NCBI RefSeq assembly: GCF_003086295.3
Contig: NC_092042.1
Span: 45,320,137-45,384,136, forward strand
Reading direction: 5' to 3'
DNA: 64,000 nt
Source of the DNA: Arachis hypogaea
Taxonomy: Eukaryota; Streptophyta; Magnoliopsida; Fabales; Fabaceae
The notes beneath the pieces were generated by a model. That model was not told the DNA's origin. It ran no database searches and worked only from the letters and a program-made list of their open reading frames with translations. Of this stretch, positions 34,801 to 44,347 are shown in pieces (within the stretch, counting starts at the first letter, position 1; the number at the start of each line of letters is the position of its first letter). Made by a program: the position numbers and the translations under genes.

Positions 34801-36113
34801 TGAACCCAATTATGAAAGAGGTGGTGCAGAAAGAGGTCATGAAGTTATGGCAGGGAGGGGTGATATACCCTATCTCAGACAGTCCATGGGTCAGCCTTGT
34901 ACATGTTGTCCCAAAGAAGGGAGGAATAACTGTAGTTCCGAATGAGAGGAATGAATTAATTCCTACAAGGACCGTCACTGGATGGCGGATGTGCATAGAC
35001 TACAGAAAACTCAATGAAGCTACACGAAAAGATCATTTCCCGCTTCCATTCATGGACCAGATGTTGGAACGACTTGCAGGCCATGCATTTTATTGTTTTC
35101 TCGATGGCAATTCAGGATATAACCAAATAGTGGTTGATCCTAGAGACCAAGAGAAAACCTCCTTCACATGCCCATATGGAGTGTTTGCTTATAGGTGCAT
35201 GCCATTTGGGCTATGTAATGCACCTGCAACGTTCCAACGCTGCATGCTTTCTATCTTCTCAGACATGATAGAGAAATTCATTGAAGTTTTTATGGATGAT
35301 TTTTCAATATTTGGAGATTCTTTTCCTAGTTGCCTACATCACCTAGCCCTGGTATTGAAGAGATGTCAAGAGACTAATCTGGTTTTGAACTGGGAAAAAT
35401 GTCACTTCATGGTGACAGGAGGAATAGTCCTTGGTCATAAGGTTTCTAACCAGGGTATTGAGGTGGACAGAGCTAAAGTGGAAATGATTGAAAAACTTCC
35501 TCCACCCGGTGATGTCAAGGCAATTAGGAGCTTTTTAGGGCATGCAGGTTTTTACAGAAGGTTTATTAAGGATTTTTCAAAGATAGCAAAGCCCTTAAGC
35601 AATCTCCTTGTAGCTGACACACCATTTGTCTTCGATGAAAAATGCATGTTGGCTTTTGAGAACTTGAAAATGAGGCTATCCTCTGCACCTATCATCTCCC
35701 TACCTGATTGGAACTTACCTTTTGAACTAATGTGTGATGCATCTGATTATGCAATAGGGGCAGTGTTAGGACAGAGGAAAGATAGCTTAGTCCATGTGAT
35801 ATACTATGCCAACAAGGTCCTTAATGATGCTCAAAGAAATTATACCACAACCGAAAAGGAACTGCTGGAAATAGTCTTCGCATTTGACAAGTTTAGATCA
35901 TACCTCATTGGTGCAAAAGTGATTATTTTCACAGATCACACAGCACTTAAATATTTGTTTGCTAAGCAGGAATCAAAACCAAGACTAATAAGATGGATCT
36001 TATTGTTGCAGGAATTTGATATTGAAATCAGAGAAAAGAAAGGAGTGGAGAACAAGGTAGCGGATCACCTCTCCAGAATCCCTCAGGATGAAGGTGGGGC
36101 ACATGATACTTAA
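34801..36113 (+). pseudogene. Reverse transcriptase - RNase H of element B
   Basis: An open stretch from 34056 runs to a TAA at 36111. RT motifs appear in order: [39 protein letters not shown], the NSGYNQI block, FGLCNAPATFQ and catalytic FMDDF at 35289-35303. RNase H follows with MCDASDYAIGAVLG, TTEKELLEIVFA, an FTDHTALKYL aspartate and VADHLSRI. The SGYNQ region reads DGNSGYNQ where A has DGYSGYYQ. Catalytic residues look intact, so RT-RH by itself is open. It cannot be translated from gag because of the stops upstream. Confidence 0.92.
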
Positions 36114-37442
36114 GTGAACGAGCTCTTCCTTGATGAGCAGTTGATGATAGTTCACAAGGCTCCATGGTTTGCAGACATAGCCAACTTCAAGGCAACTGGG
36201 GCTTTACCACCAGAGATACATAAACATCAAAAAAGAAAGCTCATGAATGATGCAAAATACTTTGTCTGGGATGAGCCATATCTCTTCAAGAAGTGTTCAG
36301 ATGGAGTCCTCAGAAGATGTGTTTCGGAAGAAGAAGGACGAGAGGTGCTATGGAATTGCCACAGCTCAAGTTATGGAGGCCACTTTGGAGGGGACAGAAC
36401 TGCAGCAAAGGTTCTACAAAGTGGGTTCTTTTGGCCAACCCTTTTCAAGGACGCCAAAGAACTGGTAAAAAGTTGCAACGAATGCCAAAGAGCGGGAAAT
36501 TTGCCCAAAAGAAATGCCATGCCACAAAATTTCATTCTAGAGCTGGAACTGTTTGACGTGTGGGGAATAGATTTCATGGGGCCATTTCCAACTTCATATG
36601 CAAGCAAGTACATCTTAGTAGCTGTGGATTATGTCTCCAAGTGGGTGGAGGCAATTGCAACTCCAACAAATGATAACAAGGTGGTTATGAACTTCCTCAA
36701 GAAGAATATCTTTAGCCGGTTTGGAGTCCCAAGAGCCCTCATCAGTGATGGAGGGAGCCATTTTTGTAACAGACCATTAGAGGCTCTTCTCCTACGATAT
36801 GGGGTAAAACACAAGGTAGCCACACCTTACCATCCCCAAACAAGTGGACAAACTGAGATCTCCAACAGAGAACTAAAGAGAATTTTGGAAAAGACTGTGG
36901 GTGCATCAAGAAAGGATTGGTCAAAGAAGCTGGATGATGCTCTTTGGGCATACAGAACAGCATTCAAAACACCACTTGGAATATCCCCATATCAGCTGGT
37001 GTACGGTAAAGCCTGTCACTTACCACTGGAGCTAGAACACAAAGCTTTATGGGCTATCAAGATACTAAATTTTGATAGCATTGCTGCTGGTGCAAAGAGA
37101 ATCTTGCAGCTGCAAGAGATGGAGGAATTCAGGTCACAAGCCTATGAGAATACCAAGATGTACAAGGAGAAGGCAAAGAGAAGACATGACTCACATCTTG
37201 CACCCAGAAGTTTCGAAAGGGGGCAGGGAGTGCTCCTATACAATTCCAAACTAAGACTGTTCCCAGGAAAACTCAAATCAAGGTGGTCCGGGCCCTTTCT
37301 TGTCACAAAGGTCTCGCCGTACGAGCACGTAGAAGTCATGGATGAATGGTCAGAAAGGACTTTTACAGTGAATGAACAAAGACTCAAGCATTATCTGGGC
37401 AACATGGGGGAAAACCCCAGAATGAAATACCATCTCAAGTGA
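36114..37442 (+). pseudogene. Integrase of element B
   Basis: It starts right after the TAA at 36111-36113 in the same frame, so it was the C-terminus of one polyprotein. The HHCC zinc finger is seen as a His-containing [10 protein letters not shown] segment and [10 protein letters not shown]. The core has [11 protein letters not shown] (first Asp), [10 protein letters not shown] (second Asp) and [10 protein letters not shown] (Glu). The tail holds [22 protein letters not shown], the GPY/F module, and ends at a normal TGA at 37440. No internal stop is present; the 442-codon region is open and better preserved than in A. Confidence 0.92.
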
Positions 37443-37475
37443 GTGAGGACTCGTCGAGCTAGCGACGATAAAAAA

Positions 37476-37502
37476 AAGCGCTTTGTTGGGAGGCAACCCA
37501 AC
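37476..37502 (+). promoter_or_regulatory. Post-integrase hairpin of B
   Basis: AAAGCGCTTT is followed by GTTGGG-AGGCAA-CCCAAC (37485-37502), a 6-bp stem. It lies 43 bp after the integrase stop, the same distance range as in A. Confidence 0.75.
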
Positions 37503-37567
37503 CTCAGGTAGTCATTTTTATCTTCATTTCAATAAAAATCACAAGTTGTTTCCCCTGTATTGCAAGG

Positions 37568-37830
37568 AGCTAAGTTTGGTGTTTCACACCAGAACAATCA
37601 AAAGAGACAGTGTAATTCTATGTTTGGTGTTCTACCAAAAGGACATTTAGTTAGAATTACACTTGCTCCCAAAACACATTGCTAGCTCTAACCAATTGAG
37701 GGAAACCACTTAGATGTAGTTAGACTTTAGTTAATCATTGTTCTGTTAACAACAAGATATGAGTTATCAGCGTATGTGCAAGATTGTGTACTAAACAAGG
37801 AACTAAGTTTGGTGTTCACACACCAAATCA
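37568..37830 (+). repeat. Three AAGTTTGGTGT copies folded into hairpins in the B 3' UTR
   Basis: AAGTTTGGTGTTTCACACCA (about 37571), TTTGGT-gttct-ACCAAA (about 37623) and TTTGGTGT-tcac-ACACCAAA (about 37807) each repeat the core of the polypurine region at 39064-39079. Each is followed by a complement that can pair with it. The LTR-adjacent copy is not followed by such a complement. Confidence 0.6.
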
Positions 37831-38454
37831 AGTTCATAAGACACAAGCACATGCAAGCTAATTATTCCTCAAGTGCTTTTGGGAACAAGCAACTTCCAAT
37901 AACTTTACAGGAACCTTATGGTGCCCCTTTGCTCAAGGAAGCAAAGAGCAAGAGGAGAATGAAAAGAAGGCGATTAGAAGTTGTCACCTGAAGGTTGTAT
38001 TGTCACTTAATTCCATATATTTACAGTTCGAACATTGGAAGCTCAAATGCAATCTTGATTAATGATTACCAGTGAGGCCTAAACATGTTTTTTTTTTACT
38101 CTACCTTGTTGTTAAGCATGGTCTGTGATTCTGGTTTAAGTGTCACTGCATCTTTCCCTTATTTACTTGTAAGCTTGTCTATTTGTTTGAAGAAGGGAAT
38201 GTTTCATGTTTTAAAAGAGCAGAGTAGGGCTCATAATGTGGAAGTGCATTCATGAATCTTTGGGGGTAGTCATAAGTTAGCTAAGTTGGTTCAACCACAA
38301 GGTTAGGATGACATCTATCTATCCTGAATGCTTTACTTTTGATATACCCATGAAATTAAGATAACAACAAGATCCTAATAAGAGAAAAGGGAAAGAACAA
38401 TGGAAGAGAAAAACAAAAGAAAAAGAGTAAGCAATAAGGCTAGGCACCAATGGT

Positions 38455-38815
38455 GTACCCTAAGACATGTGTCTGTGGTGCTCCTGTATGAGGGATCTAC
38501 TTGGATGAATAAGCTCTTTGGGGTGCTTCATCACCTGGTAACTTGGGTTAACTAACCCAGGATTATCAGCTGAAAATCCACTATCAAGAGTAACCCTCAC
38601 CACAGAGCATTTAGTAACCCAAAGAGGTGCTGGACACCAAGGTCTGAAGGAAAGAAAATAAATAAATTATATGCCTGTGGTGTGTATGTATGGGGGAGAG
38701 ACTTGAGCAAGTAAGTCCTAAGGGCTGCTTCAACACCTAGCACCTTGAACCAACTGGTTCGGGAGTGTTGGCTGAAAGCTTATCCTAAAGAGTTGTCCCC
38801 TTACAAAACACTTAG
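38455..38815 (+). repeat. Diverged tandem duplication in the B 3' UTR
   Basis: The block at about 38455-38612 (CTGTGGTGCTCCTGTATGAG ... CACCACAGAGCATTTAG) is echoed by about 38672-38815 (CTGTGGTGTGTATGTATGGG ... CTTACAAAACACTTAG) with the same order of short matches (GGGGTGCTTCATCACCTGG / GGGCTGCTTCAACACCTAG). Neither copy holds an ORF. Function unknown; the rest of 37831-39040 shows nothing else. Confidence 0.6.
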
Positions 38816-39042
38816 CCTAAAAACACAAATAAGCCCTTGAAATAACAATAAAAGGATCAATAAATAAAGGTCTCGTGGGATATAACAAAGTGAGTGTTTT
38901 AGGAGATGATAAATGTCTGAAAGCCAGTAGTGGAATGAACCTAAGTTGCTATGCATGAAACCACCATAAAATCAGTAATATGACTTCCACAAGAATGACT
39001 CATTTCTCTGGAGATTCCATTCATCATTCTCTTGTTCCAGTA

Positions 39043-39079
39043 CTTGCTTAGGGACAAGCAAGCTTTAAGTTTGGTGTTG
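39043..39079 (+). promoter_or_regulatory. Hairpin and polypurine-tract region of B
   Basis: CTTGCTTA-GGGA-CAAGCAAG (39043-39062) forms a stem of seven pairs with one A-C mismatch under the loop. TTTAAGTTTGGTGTTG (39064-39079) follows, abutting the LTR at 39080. The outer pair is C-G where A and C have G-C. Confidence 0.8.
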
Positions 39080-41285
39080 TGATGCTAGGGCATTTTGGCC
39101 AGTTTCACTGACCTTTTCTTTACTGTTTTTAGGTAATTTCATGCATTTTCTTAGGAAATAAGTTAGTTTTGGGCAAATATTCACTCAGACCTTGATTCAA
39201 GCATACATTGTGCATTTTACATTATTTCATGAGGATTTTGCATGATTTTAATGACAAAATTGTATATTGCATTACCCATGACATGGACTAGAACTTTGAT
39301 GCACTCTATTGCTTGATTTCAGGACCAAAGGAAGCAAGGAATGGGAGGTAACTTGCAAAGTTAAGGAGAAAAGTGATTGCCAAAAACACTCTCAAAATCC
39401 ATCAATGCCCACGTTAAAGAGTCACGTTAACTAAGTTAACGTGAACTCTAACGTAGAGAAGAGAAGTTGAGCCAACGTTAGTGACACATAACATTGTCAC
39501 TAACTTTGGCAATTGCTCACAAATGGCCACGTTAGAAGCCACGTTAACCTAGTTAACGTGGCCTCTAACGATAAAGGGGGAAGAGAAGCCAACGTTAGTG
39601 ACACTCAACATTGTCACTAACATTGGCCTAAGGTACAAAGAGCCACGTTAACTCCCACGTTAACTTGGTTAACGTGGAGGAGCTAACGTAAGAGATGGAG
39701 AGTTGTCGAAAACGTTAGTGACACTCAACATTGTCACTAACGTTGGAGCAACCACACAAACCCCAAGAGCCACGTTAACCTCCACGTTAACTTGGTTAAC
39801 GTGGAAGCTAACGATGAGGAATGAAGAATGAGCCAACGTTAGTGACATTCAACATTGTCACTAACGTTGGGATGGCTAAGAATGGCCACGTTAGAAGCCA
39901 CGTTAACCCAGTTAACGTGGACTCTAACGTGAGACCTAGGGGCACACTTGAACGTTAGTGACAATGTTGAGTGTCACTAACGTTCTCGAAGGTTGGAAAA
40001 AGCCACGTTAGAAGCCACGTTAACCTAGTTAACGTGAGCTTTAACGTGAAGCAAGAAGGGGCACACTTGAATGTTAGTGACAATGTTGAGTGTCACTAAC
40101 ATTCTCGAAGGCTAGCAAGGCAAAGTTAAAAGCCACGTTAGTGACAATGTTAAGTGTCACTAACGTTCTCGAACTTGTATTTTCATTAAATGTTAAACAC
40201 CCCTAACGTCTTGAGCTAAAGTCTCTGCCCACTTCACACTTTCTCTCTGCAAGTAAGCCAAGCCCAATTGAAGAAAGGAATTGCTTCAAGCTCAAAGATC
40301 CAGAGGCCCAAGACTTGAAGAGCTAACCAGAAGCTGAGAAGAGTAGTATATATATGAGTAGTTTTGAAATAGAGGAGAGCTTTTGGGAGGAGCTAGGAAA
40401 GAGAACTACTCTTTGTATTTACTTTCTTGGCACTTCTAGCTTTATCATGTATTCTCCATCTTTGATTTTGATTTCTAGAGCTATGAACAACTAAACCCCT
40501 TTCATTGGGTTAGGGAGCTCTGTTGTAATTTGATGGATCAATACTAATTTTCTTATTCTTCTTCTATCTTTCCTTTTGATTTTACTTGAAAGCTTTCGAT
40601 CTTCATCCAATTGGATAGTTATCTTGGAAAAGAAGCTATTCAAACATGGATCTCTTCGGATCCTTGAAAGAGGAATGAAGAGATTAGCTAGAAATGCTTT
40701 CTCATGTTGGACCAAATTGAGTGTGGATGGGTATGTGGCTATAACCCTCTAAGCATTTGATTTGGGAAGTGCATGTGGTATAATCAGTGACCACACTTCA
40801 TCTCTTCTCATGAGCAATTGACCAAGGAATTGGCTATTGATCAAGATTTGAGAGATTGAATTGCAAGAAATTGTGATTCAATCACTTAAGATTACCAAGG
40901 AGATCAATGAGTGCATTGATTGAGGAAGAGATGAAAATGAAATTGATCCGGAGAATGCAACATCTCCTAAGCCCAATGAACTCCCCATTTCTGGTCTTAC
41001 CCATTCTCTTTATTTTCTGCAATTTACTTTTATGAGCAATTCCCCCATTCCCATTTACAATTCTTCTATTTACTTTCAGTCATTTACTTTCTCGCCATTT
41101 TAATTTCTGCAATTATCAACTCTATTCATGGATTCGCTCAACTAGATCATTCCTCTAATTAAAGTTGCTTGATCAATCAATCCCTGTGGGATTCGACCTC
41201 ACTCTATTGTGAGTTTTTACTTGACGACAAATTCGGTACACTTGCCGAATGGGAATTTGTTGAGAGACAAGTTTTACCCCGATCA
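39080..41285 (+). repeat. 3' LTR of element B (2206 bp)
   Basis: It starts TGATGCTAGGGC and ends CCCCGATCA, with TG...CA ends. F's LTR start (TGATGCCAGGGC) confirms the left border. Upstream part: a hairpin array. Then TATATATA at about 40347 and the GAACAACTAAACCCC..GGGAGCTCTG tract. Confidence 0.9.
39411..40165. repeat. Tandem array of paired hairpins in U3 of B
   Basis: Six to seven units of about 110-130 bp, each with two hairpins. Type I is CACGTTAAC-n3-GTTAACGTG with variable outer arms that still pair (GTTAGA...TCTAAC at 39531-39569; CTCC...GGAG in the third unit; AGAGT...ACTCT in the first). Type II is AACGTTAGTGACA / TGTCACTAACGTT (for example 39951-39963 with 39972-39984). F carries the same array at about 57315-58140. 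Confidence 0.85.
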
Positions 41286-41412
41286 ATCACTCACATCCAT
41301 CCACTATTTCCCAAAAACCCATCATAAAACCCCACCTACCTCACCATTCAAATTCAAACACTTCCCTCCCAAACCCACCCATTCTCACATGGATCCCCTC
41401 TCTCTCTTACCC

Positions 41413-41420
41413 TATAAATA
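41413..41420 (+). promoter_or_regulatory. Candidate internal TATA box upstream of the C ORF
   Basis: TATAAATA in a C/T-rich setting (ACCCTATAAATATCCCTCC), about 190 bp before the ATG at 41612 and outside any LTR. A polypyrimidine leader (about 41490-41536) follows. It suggests the ORF has its own promoter. Confidence 0.5.
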
Positions 41421-41536
41421 TCCCTCCTCACTCCTTCATTTTCACACATCATAACCACCTAAAACCCCTCTTGGCCGAACCACTCACTCCCGTCTTTCTC
41501 CTCCATTTCTTCTTTTTCTCCTCTTTTCTTTCTTCT

Positions 41537-41575
41537 TTTGCTTGAGGATGAGCAAACCTTTTAAGTTTGGTGAGG
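41537..41575 (+). promoter_or_regulatory. Hairpin + purine-tract-like module in the C leader
   Basis: TTTGCTTG-AGGA-TGAGCAAA (41537-41556) has six Watson-Crick pairs plus two G-U wobbles next to the loop. CCTTTTAAGTTTGGTGAGGG follows. Here the module sits 5' of the ORF rather than beside a 3' LTR. Confidence 0.65.
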
Positions 41576-41611
41576 GAAAAAGCTTTGCTTTTTGTTTTTC
41601 CATAACCATTA

Positions 41612-42636
41612 ATGGCAACTAAGGCCGGAGAAACCTCTAGAAAGAGGAAAGGGAATGTAGTTACTTCCACCTTTGAGTCATGGGAGATGGAGAGATTCAT
41701 CTCAAAGGTCTATCAAGACTATTTCTATGAAGTTGTGGCCAAGAAAAAGGTAATCCCCGAGGTCCCCTTCATTCTCAAAAAGAGTGAATATCCGAAGATC
41801 TGACGTGAGGTTCAGAAAAGAGGTTGGGAAGTTCTCACCAACCCCATCCAACAAGTCAGAATCTTAATGGTTCAAGAGTTTTATGCTAATGCATGGATCA
41901 CTAAGAACCATGATCAAAGTGTGAACCCAAACCCAAAGAATTGGCTCACAATGGTTCGAGGGAAATACTTGGATTTCAGTCTGGAAACTGTGAGGTTGGC
42001 ATTCAACTTGCCAATGATGCAAGGAGATCCGCATCCTTTCACTAGAAGGGTCAACTTTGATCAAAGGTTGGACCAAGTCCTCATGGATATCTGTGTGGAA
42101 GGAGCCCAATGGAAGAGAGACTACAAAGGCAAGCCGGTTCAACTGAGAAGGCATGACCTCAAACCCGTGGCTAGAGGATGGTTGGAGTTCATCCAACGCT
42201 CTATCATTCCTACTAGCAACCAGTCTGAAGTAACTGTGGATCGGGCTATCATGATCCATATATCATGATTGGAGAGGAAGTGGAAGTTCATGAGATCATA
42301 CCTCTAGAACTATACAAGGTGGCTGACAAGTCCTCCACTTTGGCAAGGTTAGCCTTTCCTCATCTCATCTGTCTCCTATGCAATTCAGCTAGAATTGTCA
42401 TAAAGGAAGACATCCCCATTGAAGCAGAGAAGCCAATCACTAAAAAGAGAATGGAGCAAACAAGAGAGCCCACTCATGGACCTCAACAAGAGCATGAGGA
42501 AGTTCCTCATCAAGAAATCTCTGAGATGTCTCAAGGGATGCATTTTCCTCCACACAACTATTGGGAGCAACTCAACACATCTTTAGGAGATTTGAGTTCC
42601 AATATGGAGCAACTAAGGATGGAGCACCAAGAGCAC
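41612..42636 (+). pseudogene. 'Plant transposon protein'-type ORF of element C, broken
   Basis: The ATG at 41612 (MATKAGETSRKRKG) opens a basic N-terminus. A TGA at 41801 interrupts; the same frame then gives FYANAW, a VRGKYLDFSLETVRLAFNLP motif and a LEFIQRSIIPTSN motif. Near 42262 a one-base shift moves to the next frame (IGEEVEVHE, LICLLCNSARI). A Glu/Gln-rich coiled tail reaches 42636, where a solo LTR interrupts it. The FYANA...VRG(K)...DFSP pattern recalls the Pfam 'putative plant transposon protein' family (Transposase_32, from memory, not searched). Its role in the element is not known to me. It is common in non-autonomous Athila-like elements rather than in gag-pol ones. Confidence 0.7.
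42632..42636. repeat. Target site duplication AGCAC of the E-family solo LTR
   Basis: AGCAC at 42632-42636 is repeated at 44177-44181, exactly flanking TGATG...TTATCA. It proves a clean insertion followed by LTR-LTR recombination. Confidence 0.9.
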
Positions 42637-44176
42637 TGATGAATGAGATTTGAGTGTTGGTTTAGATTTTCTTCTTATAGAAATAAGAACTTCGTTGTAA
42701 GCATAGTTCTAAACCAACAAACAATTTCCACATCAAAAATTTGAGTTGTCACAAGTACAAACCCCAAATAAGAATTAACCGGAGTATTTGGACTCTAGGT
42801 CATCTCCCTAGGAATTGCAATGAAATGTCTTGTTATCGGTTATGAGATATTTTGGGGTTTTTGAGATTTTAGACAAGGAATGTAAATTTCAAAGGAAATA
42901 AGCTAACAACGAGTAAAGCTCTTGGCAAGATATGAAAATTAGAAGTCCTATCCTAGTTATCCTCTTTAATTGTGATCATAAATTGTTTATTGCTACCACT
43001 TCATTAACCTCTAACCAAGGAGGAAAGTCAAGTGGATGAATTAACTTGATTCCTCATGTTCTAGTCAACTCCTAAAGGAAAGACTAGCCTTAGAGGCAAT
43101 CAAATGAATTAGCAACTTCCAATTATCAATTAACAAGGGAATTAGATAACTCAAGAGTCACTAATTACTCAACAAAGCCAAGAGGAAAAAAATCTATACT
43201 AAAATCCAACCAAGCATTTCATCAAACACTTGAGAGGCATAAAAGAAAAGTATAGTAAATCAACAACAAGAATTAAATCTAACAACAATCAATTGTAAAG
43301 AATTAACATAACAATTAAAGGAAACAAGATTTACATGAATTACCTCAAATTTCATTGAAAGAATATAGAAGAAGAAAAAGTGCATCAACATAAAGTAACA
43401 ATTACAAGAATGAAATACAAAATTAAAGAGAGGAAGCGTATAGGAACAAGAATTGATAAAAAAAAGGTGAATCAAAGCATGAAATTATCCTAGATCTAAA
43501 AATTCCTAATCTAAATCTATCCTAAATTCTAGAGAGAAAGGAGAGCCTCTCTCTCTAGAATTCTATCCTAAAACATGATAAAAACTAAACTATGACTACT
43601 TGGTTCATTCTCCCCTCAATCCTTGGGTTCAATAGCATCAGAAATGAGTTGGATTGGGCCCAAAATGAGCTAGAAATCGCTGGCCACGAGTTGCTCTTTA
43701 GTGGGTCACGTGCTCAATCGGCGCGTCCACGCACATTGCACGTGCAAAGAGTTATGGCAAAATTTATATCATTTTGAAGCCCGGGATGTTAGCTTTCCAA
43801 CGCAACTAGAACCGCCTCATTTGGACCTCTGTAGCTCAAGTTATGGTCGTTTGAGTGCGAAGAGTTCAGGCTTGACAGCTTTACGATTCCTTCATTTCTT
43901 CATGAGTTCTCCCACTTTGCATGCTTTTCTCCTCACTTCTTCCATCCAATACTTGCCTTATGAACCTAAAATTACTCAACAAATATATCAAGACATCGAA
44001 TGGAATTAAAGTGAATTAAAATAACTAATTTTAGCGCCTAAAAAGCATGTTTTCACATTTAAGCACAAATCAATGGAGAATTACAAAACCATGCTATTTC
44101 ATTGAATAAATGTGAGAAAAGGTGATAAAATCCCCCAAAATAAGAACAAGATAAACCAAAAAATCAGGGTTTATCA
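42637..44176 (-). mobile_element. E-family solo LTR inside the C ORF (1540 bp)
   Basis: Read on the minus strand from 44176 it starts TGATAAACCCTGATTTTTTGG and ends CTCATTCATCA, as in the E2 LTR. No interior is present, and AGCAC duplications flank it. The loop of the terminal hairpin (GATAAACC / GGTTTATC) differs while the stem is conserved. The U3 has lost most ACGCGT repeats and carries instead GGTCACGTGCTC and TTGCACGTGCAA words (43692-43752). Confidence 0.9.
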
Positions 44177-44181
44177 AGCAC

Positions 44182-44223
44182 TACATAGGATCTTCAAGAG
44201 GAAGAACTAGCCGCCATCACTAA
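44182..44223 (+). pseudogene. Last codons of the C ORF after the solo LTR
   Basis: After the second AGCAC, the frame of the tail before 42636 continues for 13 codons rich in Ser, Arg and His to a TAA at 44221-44223. This shows the LTR cut a longer protein. AAGGTGGACCCGTTC follows. Confidence 0.7.
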
Positions 44224-44347
44224 GGTGGACCCGTTCTTTAATTTCATTGTTATTTGTTTTTCTATTTTTCGTTTCCTATGTTTTATGTTTTGTCTGTGTT
44301 TGTGTCTTTATTACATGATCATTAGTGTTTAGTGTCTATGTCTTAAA
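44224..44347 (+). other. 3' UTR of C up to element H
   Basis: T-rich, no ORF. It ends with TTAAA (44343-44347), the left target duplication of H, and continues at 61520. Confidence 0.75.

Larger units (their letters stand above)
30591..41285 (+). mobile_element. Element B: Athila-type Ty3/gypsy element, recent but inactive
   Basis: Parts: truncated 5' LTR 30591-31865, primer site 31872-31889, gag-pol 32157-37442, 3' UTR, polypurine region and full 3' LTR 39080-41285. The shared ~1.14 kb of the two LTRs (30727-31865 and 40147-41285) differ at about ten places by my count, so the insertion is fairly young. The left end is broken at 30590, so no target duplication can be paired. The right flank is ATCAC. 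Four in-frame stops kill the polyprotein. Confidence 0.92.
41286..44347 (+). mobile_element. Element C, left part: non-autonomous partner of A
   Basis: It starts where B's LTR ends, so its 5' LTR is not in the window. It has a TATA-bearing leader, one ORF (41612 onward) and a 3' UTR. It is interrupted by solo LTR 42637-44176 and then by element H. It continues at 61520. The tail and LTR of the right part match A, so A-type proteins could have mobilised it. Confidence 0.75.

Noticed and set aside
41209..41454. ORF spanning B's LTR end and the C leader
   Set aside because: It crosses an element boundary and has no recognisable content.
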